From: Nocardiopsis flavescens
Lineage (GTDB): Bacteria; Actinomycetota; Actinomycetes; Streptosporangiales; Streptosporangiaceae
Direction: 5' to 3'
DNA length: 64,000 nucleotides
NCBI RefSeq assembly: GCF_900141985.1
Contig: NZ_FQZK01000024.1
Coordinates: 20,792 to 84,791, forward strand
In this document: positions 1 to 7,929 of the stretch, piece by piece
Position numbering within the stretch: the stretch's first letter is position 1
Layout of the letters: each line of letters opens with the position of its first letter
Position numbers and translations under genes: made by a program
The notes under the pieces: model-generated
Seen by the model: the letters and a program-made list of their open reading frames with translations, nothing else
Told to the model about the DNA's origin: nothing
The model's database searches: none

Positions 1-123
1 CGCGCCACCTCTCCGCGGACGCCGGGGCGGACGGGGGCGGGGGAGCGCGTCCGCGGGTCCGGATCTTTCCCATCTTTCCACGGGCGGGGGTGTTGCTTCT
101 TTCCGGCGTGTGGACGAGTTTGT

Positions 124-137
124 TGCAAACGTTTGCA
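124..137. promoter_or_regulatory. LacI-family type operator upstream of pectate lyase
   Basis: TGCAAACGTTTGCA is a perfect 14-bp palindrome with a central CG, the form typical of LacI/GalR-family operators in actinobacteria. It ends 22 bp before the pectate lyase ATG, so a bound repressor would block transcription or the start region. No LacI-family gene is in the window. That the ligand is a pectin or oligogalacturonide signal is inferred from the neighbour. Confidence 0.7.
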
Positions 138-159
138 GTCTCATCCCCCAGGAGTGACC

Positions 160-1449
160 ATGCGCCGGCACCTCGCCCCCGCACTCGCCCTCGCGCTGAC
201 CGCGGCGCTCACCGCGCCCCCGCCCGCGGCGGCGGACGACACCGGACGGGAGGTGCTGCCCGCCGGCGACGGCTGGGCCTGGGCGGGCGGCGGCACGACC
301 GGAGGGGCGGCCGCCACCGCCGGGAACGTGTTCCGGGTGTCCACCCCGGCCGCGTTCCGGGCCGCCATCGCCGGGGACGAGCCCAAGATCGTGTACGTCG
401 ACGGCCTCATCGACGCCAACACCGCCCCCGACGGAACCCCGCTGGGCTGCGACGACTACGCCGTGGACGGGTACTCCCTCCAGGAGTACCTGGAAACCTA
501 CGACTCGCTGGTCTGGGGCCGGGAGGACCCCTCCGGCCCGCTGGAGGAGGCCCGGGACGCCTCGCGCGCGGTGCAGGCCGAGCGCATCCGCTACCGGGTC
601 GGCTCCAACACGACGATCGTCGGCGCCGACGGCGGCGGCGAGCTCACCGGCATGAACCTGCTCGTCCAGGACGTGCGCAACGTCATCCTGCGCGACCTCA
701 CCTTCTCCGACACCCACGACTGCTTCCCCGGCTGGGACCCGGGCGACGGGGAGACCGGTAACTGGAACGCCGAGTACGACCACGTCGAGGTCTCCGGCTC
801 CAGGAACGTGTGGATCGACCACAACACCTTCGACGACGGGGAGCGCCCCGGCGCGGCGCAGCCCGAGTACTTCGGCCGCAAGTACGAGGTGCACGACGGC
901 CTGCTGGACATCGTGCGCGCCGCCGACCTCGTGACGGTGTCGTGGAACGACTTCGACGGCCGGGACAAGGCCCTGCTGCTGGGCAACAGCGACGGCCGCA
1001 CCACCGACCGCGGGTACCTGCGGGTGACCTGGCACCACAACCACTTCGACGGGCTGGGCCAGCGCGCCCCGCGGGTGCGGTTCGGCCAGGTGCACGTCTA
1101 CAACAACCTCTACACCGTGCGCGGGGACCTGCACCAGTACAGCCTCGGCGCGGGGGTCGAGTCGCAGCTCCACGTCGAGAACAACCTGTTCGACCTGCGT
1201 GACGGGCACACCGCCGACACCCTCCTGTACAACTGGGGCGGCACGGACGTGGCCGGCTCGGGCAACGCCCTCATGACCGGGGGAGGGGGCCGGATCTCGG
1301 GCGTCGACCTCGTCGCCGAGCACAACGCGGCCAATCCGGACCGACCGCTGGGGTCCGAGGCCGCCTGGGTCCCGCAGTACACGACGGGGGTCCAGCCCGT
1401 GCACGCCCTGCGCGGCCTGGAGAGGAAGGTGGGCGCGGGTCTGCTGTGA
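160..1449 (+). CDS. Secreted pectate lyase, PL1 family
   Basis: Extracellular enzyme expected to cleave polygalacturonate by Ca-dependent beta-elimination. The 429-residue product starts with a signal peptide (MRRHLAP, hydrophobic run, cleavage near AAADD). The body shows parallel beta-helix features of PL1 lyases: VWIDHNTF, HDGLLDI, HHNHFDG and QRAPRVRFG, where the arginine region corresponds to the catalytic RxPxxR segment, followed by HVYNN. The ATG at 160 is preferred over one nine codons upstream because AGGAG lies 5 bp before it and the signal peptide then begins correctly. The gene appears monocistronic, between a LacI-type palindrome and a strong terminator. Family assignment is firm; exact substrate (pectate or pectin) is not certain. 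Confidence 0.88.
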   Translation: MRRHLAPALALALTAALTAPPPAAADDTGREVLPAGDGWAWAGGGTTGGAAATAGNVFRVSTPAAFRAAIAGDEPKIVYVDGLIDANTAPDGTPLGCDDYAVDGYSLQEYLETYDSLVWGREDPSGPLEEARDASRAVQAERIRYRVGSNTTIVGADGGGELTGMNLLVQDVRNVILRDLTFSDTHDCFPGWDPGDGETGNWNAEYDHVEVSGSRNVWIDHNTFDDGERPGAAQPEYFGRKYEVHDGLLDIVRAADLVTVSWNDFDGRDKALLLGNSDGRTTDRGYLRVTWHHNHFDGLGQRAPRVRFGQVHVYNNLYTVRGDLHQYSLGAGVESQLHVENNLFDLRDGHTADTLLYNWGGTDVAGSGNALMTGGGGRISGVDLVAEHNAANPDRPLGSEAAWVPQYTTGVQPVHALRGLERKVGAGLL

Positions 1450-1459
1450 CACAGGACGA

Positions 1460-1498
1460 CACAGGGGGCCGCTCCGGGATACGGAGCGGCCCCCTGTG
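1460..1498. terminator. Strong hairpin terminator, 17-bp perfect stem
   Basis: Arms 1460-1476 and 1482-1498 pair perfectly around a 5-nt loop (GGATA). It lies just after the pectate lyase stop and just before the end of the convergent PLDc_N gene, so it probably serves both. There is no clear T-tract, as is common in high-GC actinomycetes. Confidence 0.8.
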
Positions 1499-1533
1499 CC
1501 GCCGGACCCTTGCGGGCCCCGCTGTCGGGCGTC

Positions 1534-1890
1534 CTACTCGTCGGGGTCGATCCGGCGGTCGAGTCCGCGCAGGAAATCGGGGTCGTCGTCCGGGCCGAGC
1601 GGGTGCGGACTGTTGGAGGGCTCGGCGAAGTCCGACGGGTCGAGGTCGTCGATGGAGGCGGCGGCCTGGGCCGGGGAGGCCGCGGCGCCCCACACGGCCG
1701 CGGACTTGCGGGGACGTCCTAGGAACAGCCACAGGATCGAGCCCACGGGCATGAACAGCGCGATGACGACCAGCCAGAGGACCTTCGGAAGGTTCCGGGC
1801 ATCCTGGGCCGGGGTGGTCAGCGCGTCGAAGAACGCGTACACCCAGAGAACGATCGACACGAGCGTGATCAGGCCACCAAGCCACACCAT
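1534..1890 (-). CDS. PLDc_N domain small membrane protein
   Basis: A 118-residue protein with two predicted membrane helices (about residues 4-24 and 37-57) separated by a short loop ending in LPKVLWLVV. The pattern ends in GSILWLFLGRPRK, which is the PLDc_N (phospholipase D nuclease N-terminal) family signature found in many short actinobacterial membrane proteins. The C-terminal half is acidic and low in complexity (IDDLDPSDF, DDDPDF) and probably cytoplasmic. No nuclease catalytic domain is present, so the name refers only to the shared membrane segment. Function is unknown. Confidence 0.75.
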   Translation of the reverse strand: MVWLGGLITLVSIVLWVYAFFDALTTPAQDARNLPKVLWLVVIALFMPVGSILWLFLGRPRKSAAVWGAAASPAQAAASIDDLDPSDFAEPSNSPHPLGPDDDPDFLRGLDRRIDPDE

Positions 1891-2123
1891 GATTCCAGCC
1901 TATCTCTCGCTGTCCACTCCCCATGGTCGGGCCGACTCCCACGGCCGACACACCGCCGCGCCGAGCGCGGCGAGGGGACCGCGGACACCGGGGGCTGCGA
2001 CCCGGGTGCGGTGCGGTTCCGGCGCATCGGCGCGATGTCCCGGAACCGGAAAGGGGTGCGGCTCCCTTCCCCTGAGGCCCGTGCCGGACCTCGGGATGCC
2101 TCTCGGGATCGGGTCCCCTGGGG

Positions 2124-2324
2124 TCAGGAGGTGCTCTCGCTCGGCTCGCCGAGCAGGAGGGCGCGGACTTCGGACTCGCGGAAGCGGCGGTGGCCTCCCG
2201 GGGTCCTGATGCTGCTGATGCGCCCGGAGGCGGCCCAGCGTGTGACGGTCTTGGGATCAACCCGGAAGAGTGAGGCCACTTCCCCGGGGGTCAACAGGCG
2301 TTCGCTTGCTCGTTCCACCTTCAC
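2124..2324 (-). CDS. bldC: BldC-type MerR-like developmental regulator
   Basis: A small DNA-binding protein of about 66 residues with one winged helix-turn-helix: LLTPGEVASLFRVDPKTVTR, then the WAASGRI and GGHRRFRESEVRALL segments that define BldC. BldC controls the timing of differentiation in streptomycetes. The open frame extends upstream to 2585, but the extra N-terminus has no family match, and a GTG at 2324 (or the one two codons later, which has better GGGGGA spacing) gives the usual ~68-residue size. It is encoded alone with more than 250 bp of upstream non-coding DNA, consistent with heavy regulation. Identity is strong; the exact start is less sure. Confidence 0.82.
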   Translation of the reverse strand: MKVERASERLLTPGEVASLFRVDPKTVTRWAASGRISSIRTPGGHRRFRESEVRALLLGEPSESTS

Positions 2325-2746
2325 ATTCCCCCAATCGTGCCCGCCTCGGACTGTGGGGGCGGCGGGCGTTTGATCCCCTAGTGTGCATGAGTTGGTCCGT
2401 TTCCTCCCTAGTTTTCGGAGAAATTGCGGTGTTGGGGGGAGGAGTACGGGATATGTGACCGGAACGTGATGTTCGGGCCCTGCTGTCGGGATTGGAAACA
2501 TCCCATGACTATCTGAATCCATGGCAGGGGCCCGATCCCCCCGCAGGGAGGGACACGCGCCGACCCGGTGCGGGCTCCCGGGCACTCACCCTTAATCTGG
2601 AGGTGAGAGCACATGAGTGCGCCGACACCGGCCCCCGTTGAGAGGCCGAACCCCCCGGAAACCGCGAAAGCGGACCGGTCGTCTCGTGCGCTGATGGGCG
2701 TAGCGACCAATCTAGTCCAGGTAATCATCTGTTGTGAGGCTTTTCG
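2325..2746. other. Intergenic region between bldC and the DUF4229 gene
   Basis: About 420 bp between divergent genes. The bldC side has an untranslated leader with relatively A/T-rich segments. On the plus strand a good Shine-Dalgarno (GGAGG at about 2599-2603) precedes an ATG at 2613 that opens a 56-codon frame ending at 2783, inside the next gene. Apart from that possible short peptide I see no gene. Confidence 0.5.
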
Positions 2747-2783
2747 ATGCGTAGCTGGCTGCCCTATACCGCCGCCCGCGTAG
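2613..2783 (+). CDS. Possible short leader peptide overlapping the DUF4229 gene
   Basis: A 56-codon frame with a good ribosome site (TGGAGGTGAGAG before ATG). It begins MSAPTPAPVERPNPP and ends in a cysteine-containing segment (VIICCEAF). Codon use is weaker in third-position G/C than real neighbours, and it overlaps the start of the next gene in another frame. It could be a genuine small protein, a leader peptide affecting the downstream gene, or chance. The product is unrecognised. Confidence 0.25.
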   Translation: MSAPTPAPVERPNPPETAKADRSSRALMGVATNLVQVIICCEAFRCVAGCPIPPPA

Positions 2784-3136
2784 GGCTGTTCCTGGCGGCG
2801 TTCGGAGTGGTGTACCTGTTCGGTGCCCGATCGTGGATGGCGCTCATCCTCGCCTGGCTGATCAGCGGCCTGGCCTCCTATGTTCTGCTGTCCTCCCTGC
2901 GCGACCGGATGTCGGCCTCCGTGGTCGACCGGATCGAGAAGAACCGCGGCTCCCTGGTGGGCGACCGCCTGGACGGCGGCGCCGCCCGCGAGGACCACCT
3001 CCAGGACGCCCCCGCGGACGCGCCCGCCGCCGGGGACGCTCCCGGCGACGCCCCCGCCGCGGACGGGACCGGCACGGACCCCGCCGGCACGGACGCGGCC
3101 GGCACGGCGGCGCAGGCCGCCCCCAAGGACTCCTAG
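2747..3136 (+). CDS. DUF4229 membrane protein
   Basis: A 129-residue protein. The first ~65 residues hold two hydrophobic helices (GLFLAAFGVVYLFGA and MALILAWLISGLASYVLL) followed by the LRDRMSASVVDRIEK segment characteristic of DUF4229. The C-terminal 60 residues are an Asp/Ala/Pro-rich disordered tail with short repeats (DAPADAPAA, GTDPAGTDAAGT). It is probably a cytoplasmic-membrane protein. DUF4229 genes often lie near menaquinone and respiratory genes in actinomycetes, and here the respiratory block starts 3.5 kb away; no function is established. Confidence 0.75.
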   Translation: MRSWLPYTAARVGLFLAAFGVVYLFGARSWMALILAWLISGLASYVLLSSLRDRMSASVVDRIEKNRGSLVGDRLDGGAAREDHLQDAPADAPAAGDAPGDAPAADGTGTDPAGTDAAGTAAQAAPKDS

Positions 3137-3431
3137 GCCCCGCCGGCGGGCCGCCGCGCCCCGGGGCGCCTCCCGCCGCGTCCACGCCCGCGCCGATGCC
3201 CGGGGGCCCGTTGTGGGGCAGCGCCGGCCCGCCGGGCACCGCGCCCTCGGAGCGGCTTCACGCGCCGTCCGGCGCGGGCCCGGCGGGAAACCGCTCCCGC
3301 CCTTCGGCGCGGGGCCGCGCCCCGTCGGAGCACCTGCCACACGCGCCCCCGCCCGGCGCGGGGCCGCACCCGGTCCGTGCTCCGGTCGGACCGTCGCGAC
3401 CCGCCCGGCCGGGCGGGCGGACGCGGGGGGC

Positions 3432-4646
3432 CTAGGCGGACGGCTCGGGTGCGGGATCGGGCCGGTCCAGCCCCCGCGCGGCCCGCCCGAACAGCGGTGC
3501 CAGCGCGGCGAGCAGGTAGATCCCGGCGCCCGCCAGCACCACCGGGGCGACGCCCGCCGCGGCCAGCGCCGCCCCCGCGACCGGCCCGCCCAGGGGCGAG
3601 GCCAGCCGCGTCAGGGCGCCGATCGTCGCGGTGCCCCGGCCGACCGCCCCCGGCGGCAGCCGCTCGAACAGCACCGCGCCCAGGACCGGGTTGAGCAGCC
3701 CGCCGAAGAGCCCGCTGACCGCGAAGACGGCCAGCACCGCCCCCAGCGGGACGTCCAGGGCCAGCACCGCGATGTGCGGCGGCCCCGCGAGCGCCAGGGC
3801 GACGAGGAACGTCGCCCGCCGGGGGAGCCGGTGCCCCACCGCGGTCGCCGCCAGCGAGCCCAGCACCGAGGCCGCGCCCAGCGACCCGGCGACCATCCCC
3901 ACCACCTCGGGTCCCATCCCGTTCCCGTGGACCCAGACCGGCAGGACCAGCGAGGAAACCGCGGTGCCGATCGCGTTGGTCACCGCCAGCACCAGCACCA
4001 CGGTCCGCAGGGTCGGGTCCCGCCAGACCACCCGGAAACCGGTGAACAGGCGGTCCAGGTACCCGGACCCGTCGTGCGCCCCCGGGGGCGCCACCCGGAC
4101 CGCGCCCAGGACCAGCGCGGCCAGTGCCAGGAGCACCGCGTTGGCGTACAGCGCGGGCAGCGCGCCCACCGCCGCCACCGCGCCGCCCGCCGCGAGCGGT
4201 CCGACGGTCTGCGACAGCCGGTCCACGGTTCCGGCCAGCCCGGTCACCCGCTCGATCCGCACCCCGGCCGCCGCTGCCGCAGCGGGGGCCAGCGACACCT
4301 TGGCCGCCTCCGCGGGGCCGGTGGCCAGGCCGATGACCGTCACCAGCGCCAGCAGCAGGGGGAACGACAGCATTCCGGCGGCGTGCGCCAGCGGTACGCA
4401 CAGGACCGCGGCGGACGCCGCCGCGTCCGCGCGCACGCTCACCGCGCGCTGTCCCCACCGGTCCAGCAGCGGCCCGCCCAGCAGCCGGGCCAGGGCGTAG
4501 GCGCCGACCTCGCAGAACAGGACCAGGCCCATGCGCGCTGGGCTGCCGGTGGTCTCCAGCACGAACCAGGGGACGGCGACCATCGCCAGCCGCGTCGCGG
4601 TGTAGCACAGCGCCTGGGACAGGACCAGCCCCGCGACGGGGTTCAC
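3432..4646 (-). CDS. MFS transporter
   Basis: A 404-residue major facilitator superfamily protein with about 12 hydrophobic segments and the typical mid-protein loop (RVAPPGAHDGSGYLDRLFTG). Probably a drug or small-molecule efflux protein of the actinobacterial MFS type. The frame stays open upstream to 4970, but the true start is the GTG at 4646: it overlaps the stop of the ArsR gene as GTGA, the product then begins directly with a transmembrane helix (VNPVAGLVLSQALCYTATRL), and the upstream extension is only the shadow of ArsR. Translational coupling to ArsR implies co-expression and control by that repressor. The substrate is unknown. Confidence 0.85.
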   Translation of the reverse strand: MNPVAGLVLSQALCYTATRLAMVAVPWFVLETTGSPARMGLVLFCEVGAYALARLLGGPLLDRWGQRAVSVRADAAASAAVLCVPLAHAAGMLSFPLLLALVTVIGLATGPAEAAKVSLAPAAAAAAGVRIERVTGLAGTVDRLSQTVGPLAAGGAVAAVGALPALYANAVLLALAALVLGAVRVAPPGAHDGSGYLDRLFTGFRVVWRDPTLRTVVLVLAVTNAIGTAVSSLVLPVWVHGNGMGPEVVGMVAGSLGAASVLGSLAATAVGHRLPRRATFLVALALAGPPHIAVLALDVPLGAVLAVFAVSGLFGGLLNPVLGAVLFERLPPGAVGRGTATIGALTRLASPLGGPVAGAALAAAGVAPVVLAGAGIYLLAALAPLFGRAARGLDRPDPAPEPSA

Positions 4647-5221
4647 CGACCGCCCGGGTCCGGGAAGGCGGCGAACCGGACGTGCACGGGCCGGGTGCCG
4701 GGGGCGGGGTCCTCGCACGCGTACCGGTCCAGCAGCGCGCGCACCTCCCGGCGCAGCCCCTCCAGCTGCTCCAGGGTGAGGTGCGCCGAGCGCCCCGCCA
4801 TCACCTGGGCCTCGCGCCAGCCCTCCGGCTGGGCCGCCCACCCCTCGACCGCGGCCGCCAGGTCGCGGCCCCAGCTCGCGGCGAGCGCCGTGCGCACGGC
4901 GGTGCTCAGCTCCGGCTCGTCGGTGTCCAGGTGCTCGGGGAACCGGAAGCCCCGGTGGCTCGCCCGCCACCAGCGCTCCCGGGAGGTGCCCAGCTCCGGG
5001 TCCTCGTGGATGAACCCGTGCGCCTCCAGCCGGCGCAGGTGGTAGCTCGCCGACGCTGAGGAGATCTCCAGCCGCTCCGCGAGGGCCTTGCCGGTGGCCG
5101 GGCCGTGCGCCTGCAACAGGTCCAGGATGTGCATCCGGAGGGGGTGCGCCAGCCCGCGCAGCGAGTGCGCGTCCAGGTGCTTGGCGTTCTCGAAGGGGTC
5201 CCGGGGGGTCTCATCGCTCAT
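4643..5221 (-). CDS. ArsR-family winged-helix repressor
   Basis: A 192-residue regulator. The N-terminal ~90 residues form an ArsR-type winged helix: LRGLAHPLRMHILDLLQ, GKALAERLEISSASASYHLR and the wing FIHEDPELGTSRERWWRA. No CxC or other obvious metal ligands are seen, so metal sensing is unlikely; the longer C-terminal part resembles ArsR members that regulate transport genes. It overlaps the MFS gene by 4 bp and is the first gene of that operon. The inverted repeats at 5238-5281, 17 bp upstream of its start, are the likely autoregulatory operator. Confidence 0.85.
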   Translation of the reverse strand: MSDETPRDPFENAKHLDAHSLRGLAHPLRMHILDLLQAHGPATGKALAERLEISSASASYHLRRLEAHGFIHEDPELGTSRERWWRASHRGFRFPEHLDTDEPELSTAVRTALAASWGRDLAAAVEGWAAQPEGWREAQVMAGRSAHLTLEQLEGLRREVRALLDRYACEDPAPGTRPVHVRFAAFPDPGGR

Positions 5222-5237
5222 GCCCGCACCCTAGACA

Positions 5238-5281
5238 CCCAAGACCTCTTGGCCAAGAGGTGTTGGCCAAGAGGTCTTGGG
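5238..5281. promoter_or_regulatory. Large nested inverted repeat, likely ArsR operator
   Basis: Arms 5238-5252 and 5267-5281 (CCCAAGACCTCTTGG and its complement) pair perfectly over 15 bp around a 14-bp centre. Nested inside is a second perfect palindrome, CCTCTTGGCCAAGAGG at 5245-5260. The unit TTGGCCAAGAGGT therefore occurs twice in a row. Nested half-sites close to a repressor start suit a dimeric winged-helix protein. The structure could also act as a terminator for the upstream minus-strand gene ending at 5299. Confidence 0.7.
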
Positions 5282-5298
5282 CTTTTCCCGCGCCGGGT

Positions 5299-6561
5299 TC
5301 AGCCCAGGGGGAACATGCCCAGGCGCGCGTGGTACTCGCCCGCCAGGCGCTCGGTGTCACTGCCGACGTAGAGGCCGTCGGGCGTGGCGTGCAGCGCCTC
5401 CACGCCGTGCCCGCGGGAGCGGCCCGGGTTCCAGGCCAGGGCGCGGCCGGTGCGCGGGTCCAGGGCGGCGATGCCCTCCCGGGCGACCGAGCCCGGGCCC
5501 GGGTTGAGCGCGCCCTGCTCGTTGTCCATCCAGCGCTGGTGGCCGCCCGCGTACACCGCGGCCCCGGTCGCCTCGACCGCGTACAGCGAGTCGCCGCCGG
5601 TCTTGTTGACCCAGGTGGGCTCGGCGTTCGCCGTGTCGTTGTTCTCGAACCGCACCACCGACTTGCACAGTCCGGGCTTGACCTGCGGACCGCCCCCCGT
5701 CACCAGCACGAAGTAGGACCCGTCGGGCGCGAAGTCGATCTGGCGCATGTAGGTGTACACCCGCGAGTAGTCGCACTCCGGCTCGAAGGCCCGGGTGGAC
5801 CACCGCGTCGGCTTCCCGGTCGCGGCGTCCAGCATCGCGATCTGGTACCGGTCCAGCCCGTCCACCTTGGTGAACGTCCCGTCGATCACCAGCCGCCGCC
5901 CGTCCGGGCTCAGCGCCAGGTCCTGCACCCGCAGGTTTCCGCGGCGCTGCTCGGCGACCTGCGGGGCGAACGCGGTGTCCACCGCACCGGTGACCGGGTC
6001 CAGCCTCGCCAGGGTCGGGCGCGCGGTCCCGCCGATCCCGGGGAAGGACCCGCCGACGTACAGCCGGGAGCCGTCGGTGGCCAGCCGGTTGGCGGACCCG
6101 CCGTCCAGCGTGGCCGTGAACGCCGCGACCCGCGAGCCGTCCGTCAGCCGCATCCGGGCCAGCCCGCGGGCGTCGGTGTCGTTGACCGTGCGGAAGGAGC
6201 CGCCGATGACCACGGTGCCGTCGGGGCCCGGGACCACGGAGTTGACGGTCCCGTCCACCCGGGGGGAGAACTCGCGCAGGATCCGCCCGGTGCCGTGCTC
6301 GAACGCGAAGATGTTGGGCAGCCGGTGGGTGCGCCCTCCGTCGGCCTCGGCGACGGAGTCGAACTCCCCGGCGACGACGACGGTGTTCCCGACGCGCAGG
6401 ATGTCCTTGACCGCGCCGTCCAGGACGTGCGGCGTCCACTGGACCGGGCGCTCGCTGACCGCGGACCGGTGCGCGGTGTGGTCGGCGGCGGCGGGGGCCG
6501 CGGCCCCGAGCGGGACCAGCAGGGCCAGGCCCAGCGCCAGGGCGGTGAACTTCGGTTTCAC
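5299..6561 (-). CDS. Secreted beta-propeller (delta-60 repeat) protein
   Basis: A 420-residue exported protein with a clear signal peptide (MKPKFTALALGLALLVPLGA, cleavage near AAAD). The rest is made of repeated ~50-residue blades with patterns such as VVVAGEFDSV, VVIGGSFRTV, LYVGGSFPGI, LVIDGTFTKV and LYVGSDTERL, spaced regularly and typical of delta-60 / DUF5122 propeller repeats. Such proteins are extracellular and usually of unknown binding function. The GTG start at 6561 is supported by GAGGAG 9 bp upstream. It stands alone between the MenG gene (divergent) and the ArsR operon. Confidence 0.72.
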   Translation of the reverse strand: MKPKFTALALGLALLVPLGAAAPAAADHTAHRSAVSERPVQWTPHVLDGAVKDILRVGNTVVVAGEFDSVAEADGGRTHRLPNIFAFEHGTGRILREFSPRVDGTVNSVVPGPDGTVVIGGSFRTVNDTDARGLARMRLTDGSRVAAFTATLDGGSANRLATDGSRLYVGGSFPGIGGTARPTLARLDPVTGAVDTAFAPQVAEQRRGNLRVQDLALSPDGRRLVIDGTFTKVDGLDRYQIAMLDAATGKPTRWSTRAFEPECDYSRVYTYMRQIDFAPDGSYFVLVTGGGPQVKPGLCKSVVRFENNDTANAEPTWVNKTGGDSLYAVEATGAAVYAGGHQRWMDNEQGALNPGPGSVAREGIAALDPRTGRALAWNPGRSRGHGVEALHATPDGLYVGSDTERLAGEYHARLGMFPLG

Positions 6562-6709
6562 AGGACGTTCTCCTCGGTCGCGCGATGGGAGGGGACACGA
6601 CCGATTCTTGCAAAGAGTCGCACCCTAATCACATACAGTAACCAAGGTGGCGCGGAAGGGTGCCCTCCCCGCGGCGCGGCGGCGCCGGGGCGGCCGTACT
6701 CTGGTGGGC

Positions 6710-7420
6710 ATGGCCCGCGCTGAACTCGACAAGAAGCCCCAGGACGTCGCGGCGATGTTCGACGGTATCGCCGACCGTTACGACCTCGTCAACGACGTCA
6801 TCTCCCTCGGTCAGGACCGCGCCTGGCGCCGGGCGACCGTCAACGCCGTCGACGCCCACAGCGGTGAGCTGGTCCTGGACCTGGCCGCGGGCACCGGAAC
6901 CTCCTCGGAGTCCTTCATCCGCAAGGGCGCCAGGGTGATCGCCTGCGACTTCTCGCTGGGCATGCTGTCCACGGGCGTGCGCCGCCGCGGGGGCGCGTCC
7001 CGGGGCGGGGTCACCTTCGTCGCGGGCGACGCGCTGCACCTGCCCTTCGCCGACGGGACCTTCGACGCGGTGACGGTCTCCTTCGGCCTGCGCAACGTGA
7101 ACGACGTGGACCTGGCCCTGCGCGAGCTGCTGCGGGTCACCAAGGTCGGCGGCCGTGTGGTGATCTGCGAGTTCAGTCACATCCCGGTCGGGTTCGTCGA
7201 CCGCCTGTACTCGACCTACCTGATGGCCGCCCTGCCCAAGATCGCGGGCGCGGTGTCCGGCAAGGGCGAGTCTTACGACTACCTGTCGGAGTCGATCATG
7301 GCCTGGCCCGCCCAGGCCGACCTGGCCCGGCACCTCCAGGACGCGGGCTGGTCCCGGGTGGCCTGGCGCAACCTGTCCTGCGGGATCGTCGCCCTCCATC
7401 GCGGCTTCCGCGAGCAGTAA
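6710..7420 (+). CDS. menG: Demethylmenaquinone methyltransferase
   Basis: Cytoplasmic enzyme (UbiE/MenG family) catalysing the last step of menaquinone synthesis: SAM-dependent C-methylation of demethylmenaquinone. The 236-residue product has the UbiE signature YDLVNDVISLGQDRAWRR at 24-41, SAM motif I VLDLAAGTG at 55-63, and the second signature VTVSFGLRNVNDVDLALREL. An in-frame ATG at 6647 would add 21 arginine-rich residues absent from the family, so 6710 is preferred. It is followed by a strong terminator, so it is transcribed separately from the downstream reductase and complex I genes, but its job connects directly to them: it makes the electron acceptor used by complex I. Confidence 0.93.
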   Translation: MARAELDKKPQDVAAMFDGIADRYDLVNDVISLGQDRAWRRATVNAVDAHSGELVLDLAAGTGTSSESFIRKGARVIACDFSLGMLSTGVRRRGGASRGGVTFVAGDALHLPFADGTFDAVTVSFGLRNVNDVDLALRELLRVTKVGGRVVICEFSHIPVGFVDRLYSTYLMAALPKIAGAVSGKGESYDYLSESIMAWPAQADLARHLQDAGWSRVAWRNLSCGIVALHRGFREQ

Positions 7421-7474
7421 AACCGACATAAGGCGCTTTGTGTCAACTTCTTCTTAAATAGCTTCAAAGCTCGC

Positions 7475-7509
7475 AAAACCCGGAGAACTCCTGTGTTCTC
7501 CGGGTTTTT
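7475..7509 (+). terminator. Rho-independent terminator after menG
   Basis: A hairpin with arms 7475-7488 and 7495-7508 (AAAACCCGGAGAAC and complement) around a 6-nt loop, followed by a run of T's. This is one of the few terminators in the window with a real T-tract. Confidence 0.92.
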
Positions 7510-7929
7510 GTTGTGCCCACTGTGGCGGGTGTGGTGATGAAAAGAGTGATGAGCTGCGTGCTTGTCGGCATGTGGTGTCTTTGGTGGCTCTCGTGTGCCT
7601 ATGGGGCGATTGAGAATGTTTCGCTCCGTATACCCCCCGGGGCTCGCAACCCGACGCGCAGGGGGCTAGACTGCCGAAAAGAAGCTTGTGAAGTGCTTCA
7701 CAAGGGCACGAGGGATGGGGCACATGACCCTATGTCCGACATGACATAGGTCCCCAACCGTACAAAGCACGTGGTCACGGCCCCCGCACACAGAGCCACG
7801 CGGCGGACCGTAACCCCGGACACCCCGTAACACCGAGAGAACACGACACAGGACAGCCCCCCGTGAGCGGGTCGGAACCCCGCACAGGCCCGCCACGGTG
7901 CACCCGCGCGAGCAGTCGAGGACACACCC
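7510..7929. other. Long regulatory region before the reductase-nuo operon
   Basis: About 420 bp without a convincing gene. It holds a possible promoter (TCGCAA at 7644-7649, 17-bp gap, TAGACT at 7667-7672), the Rex-type operator at 7686-7703, and a second inverted repeat CCTATGTC / GACATAGG (7729-7736 and 7743-7750). The 78-codon frame at 7513-7749 has poor codon use and no recognisable product. Confidence 0.6.
7686..7703. promoter_or_regulatory. Rex (NADH/NAD+ redox sensor) operator
   Basis: TTGTGAAGTGCTTCACAA fits the known Rex-operator form TTGTGAA-N4-TTCACAA exactly; the perfect inversion extends one more base on each side (7685-7704). Rex represses respiratory genes in actinobacteria until the NADH/NAD+ ratio rises, and nuo is a known Rex target in Streptomyces coelicolor. 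It lies 14 bp after a plausible -10 box and 226 bp before the first gene of the reductase-nuo run. Binding is inferred; the rex gene is not in this window. Confidence 0.85.

Noticed and set aside
2880..5045. A 721-codon plus-strand frame covering the MFS and ArsR genes
   Set aside because: Low-complexity, Arg/Pro-rich translation opposite two well-recognised genes.
7513..7749. A 78-codon frame across the Rex operator
   Set aside because: Poor third-position G/C, no ribosome site, and it covers regulatory elements.
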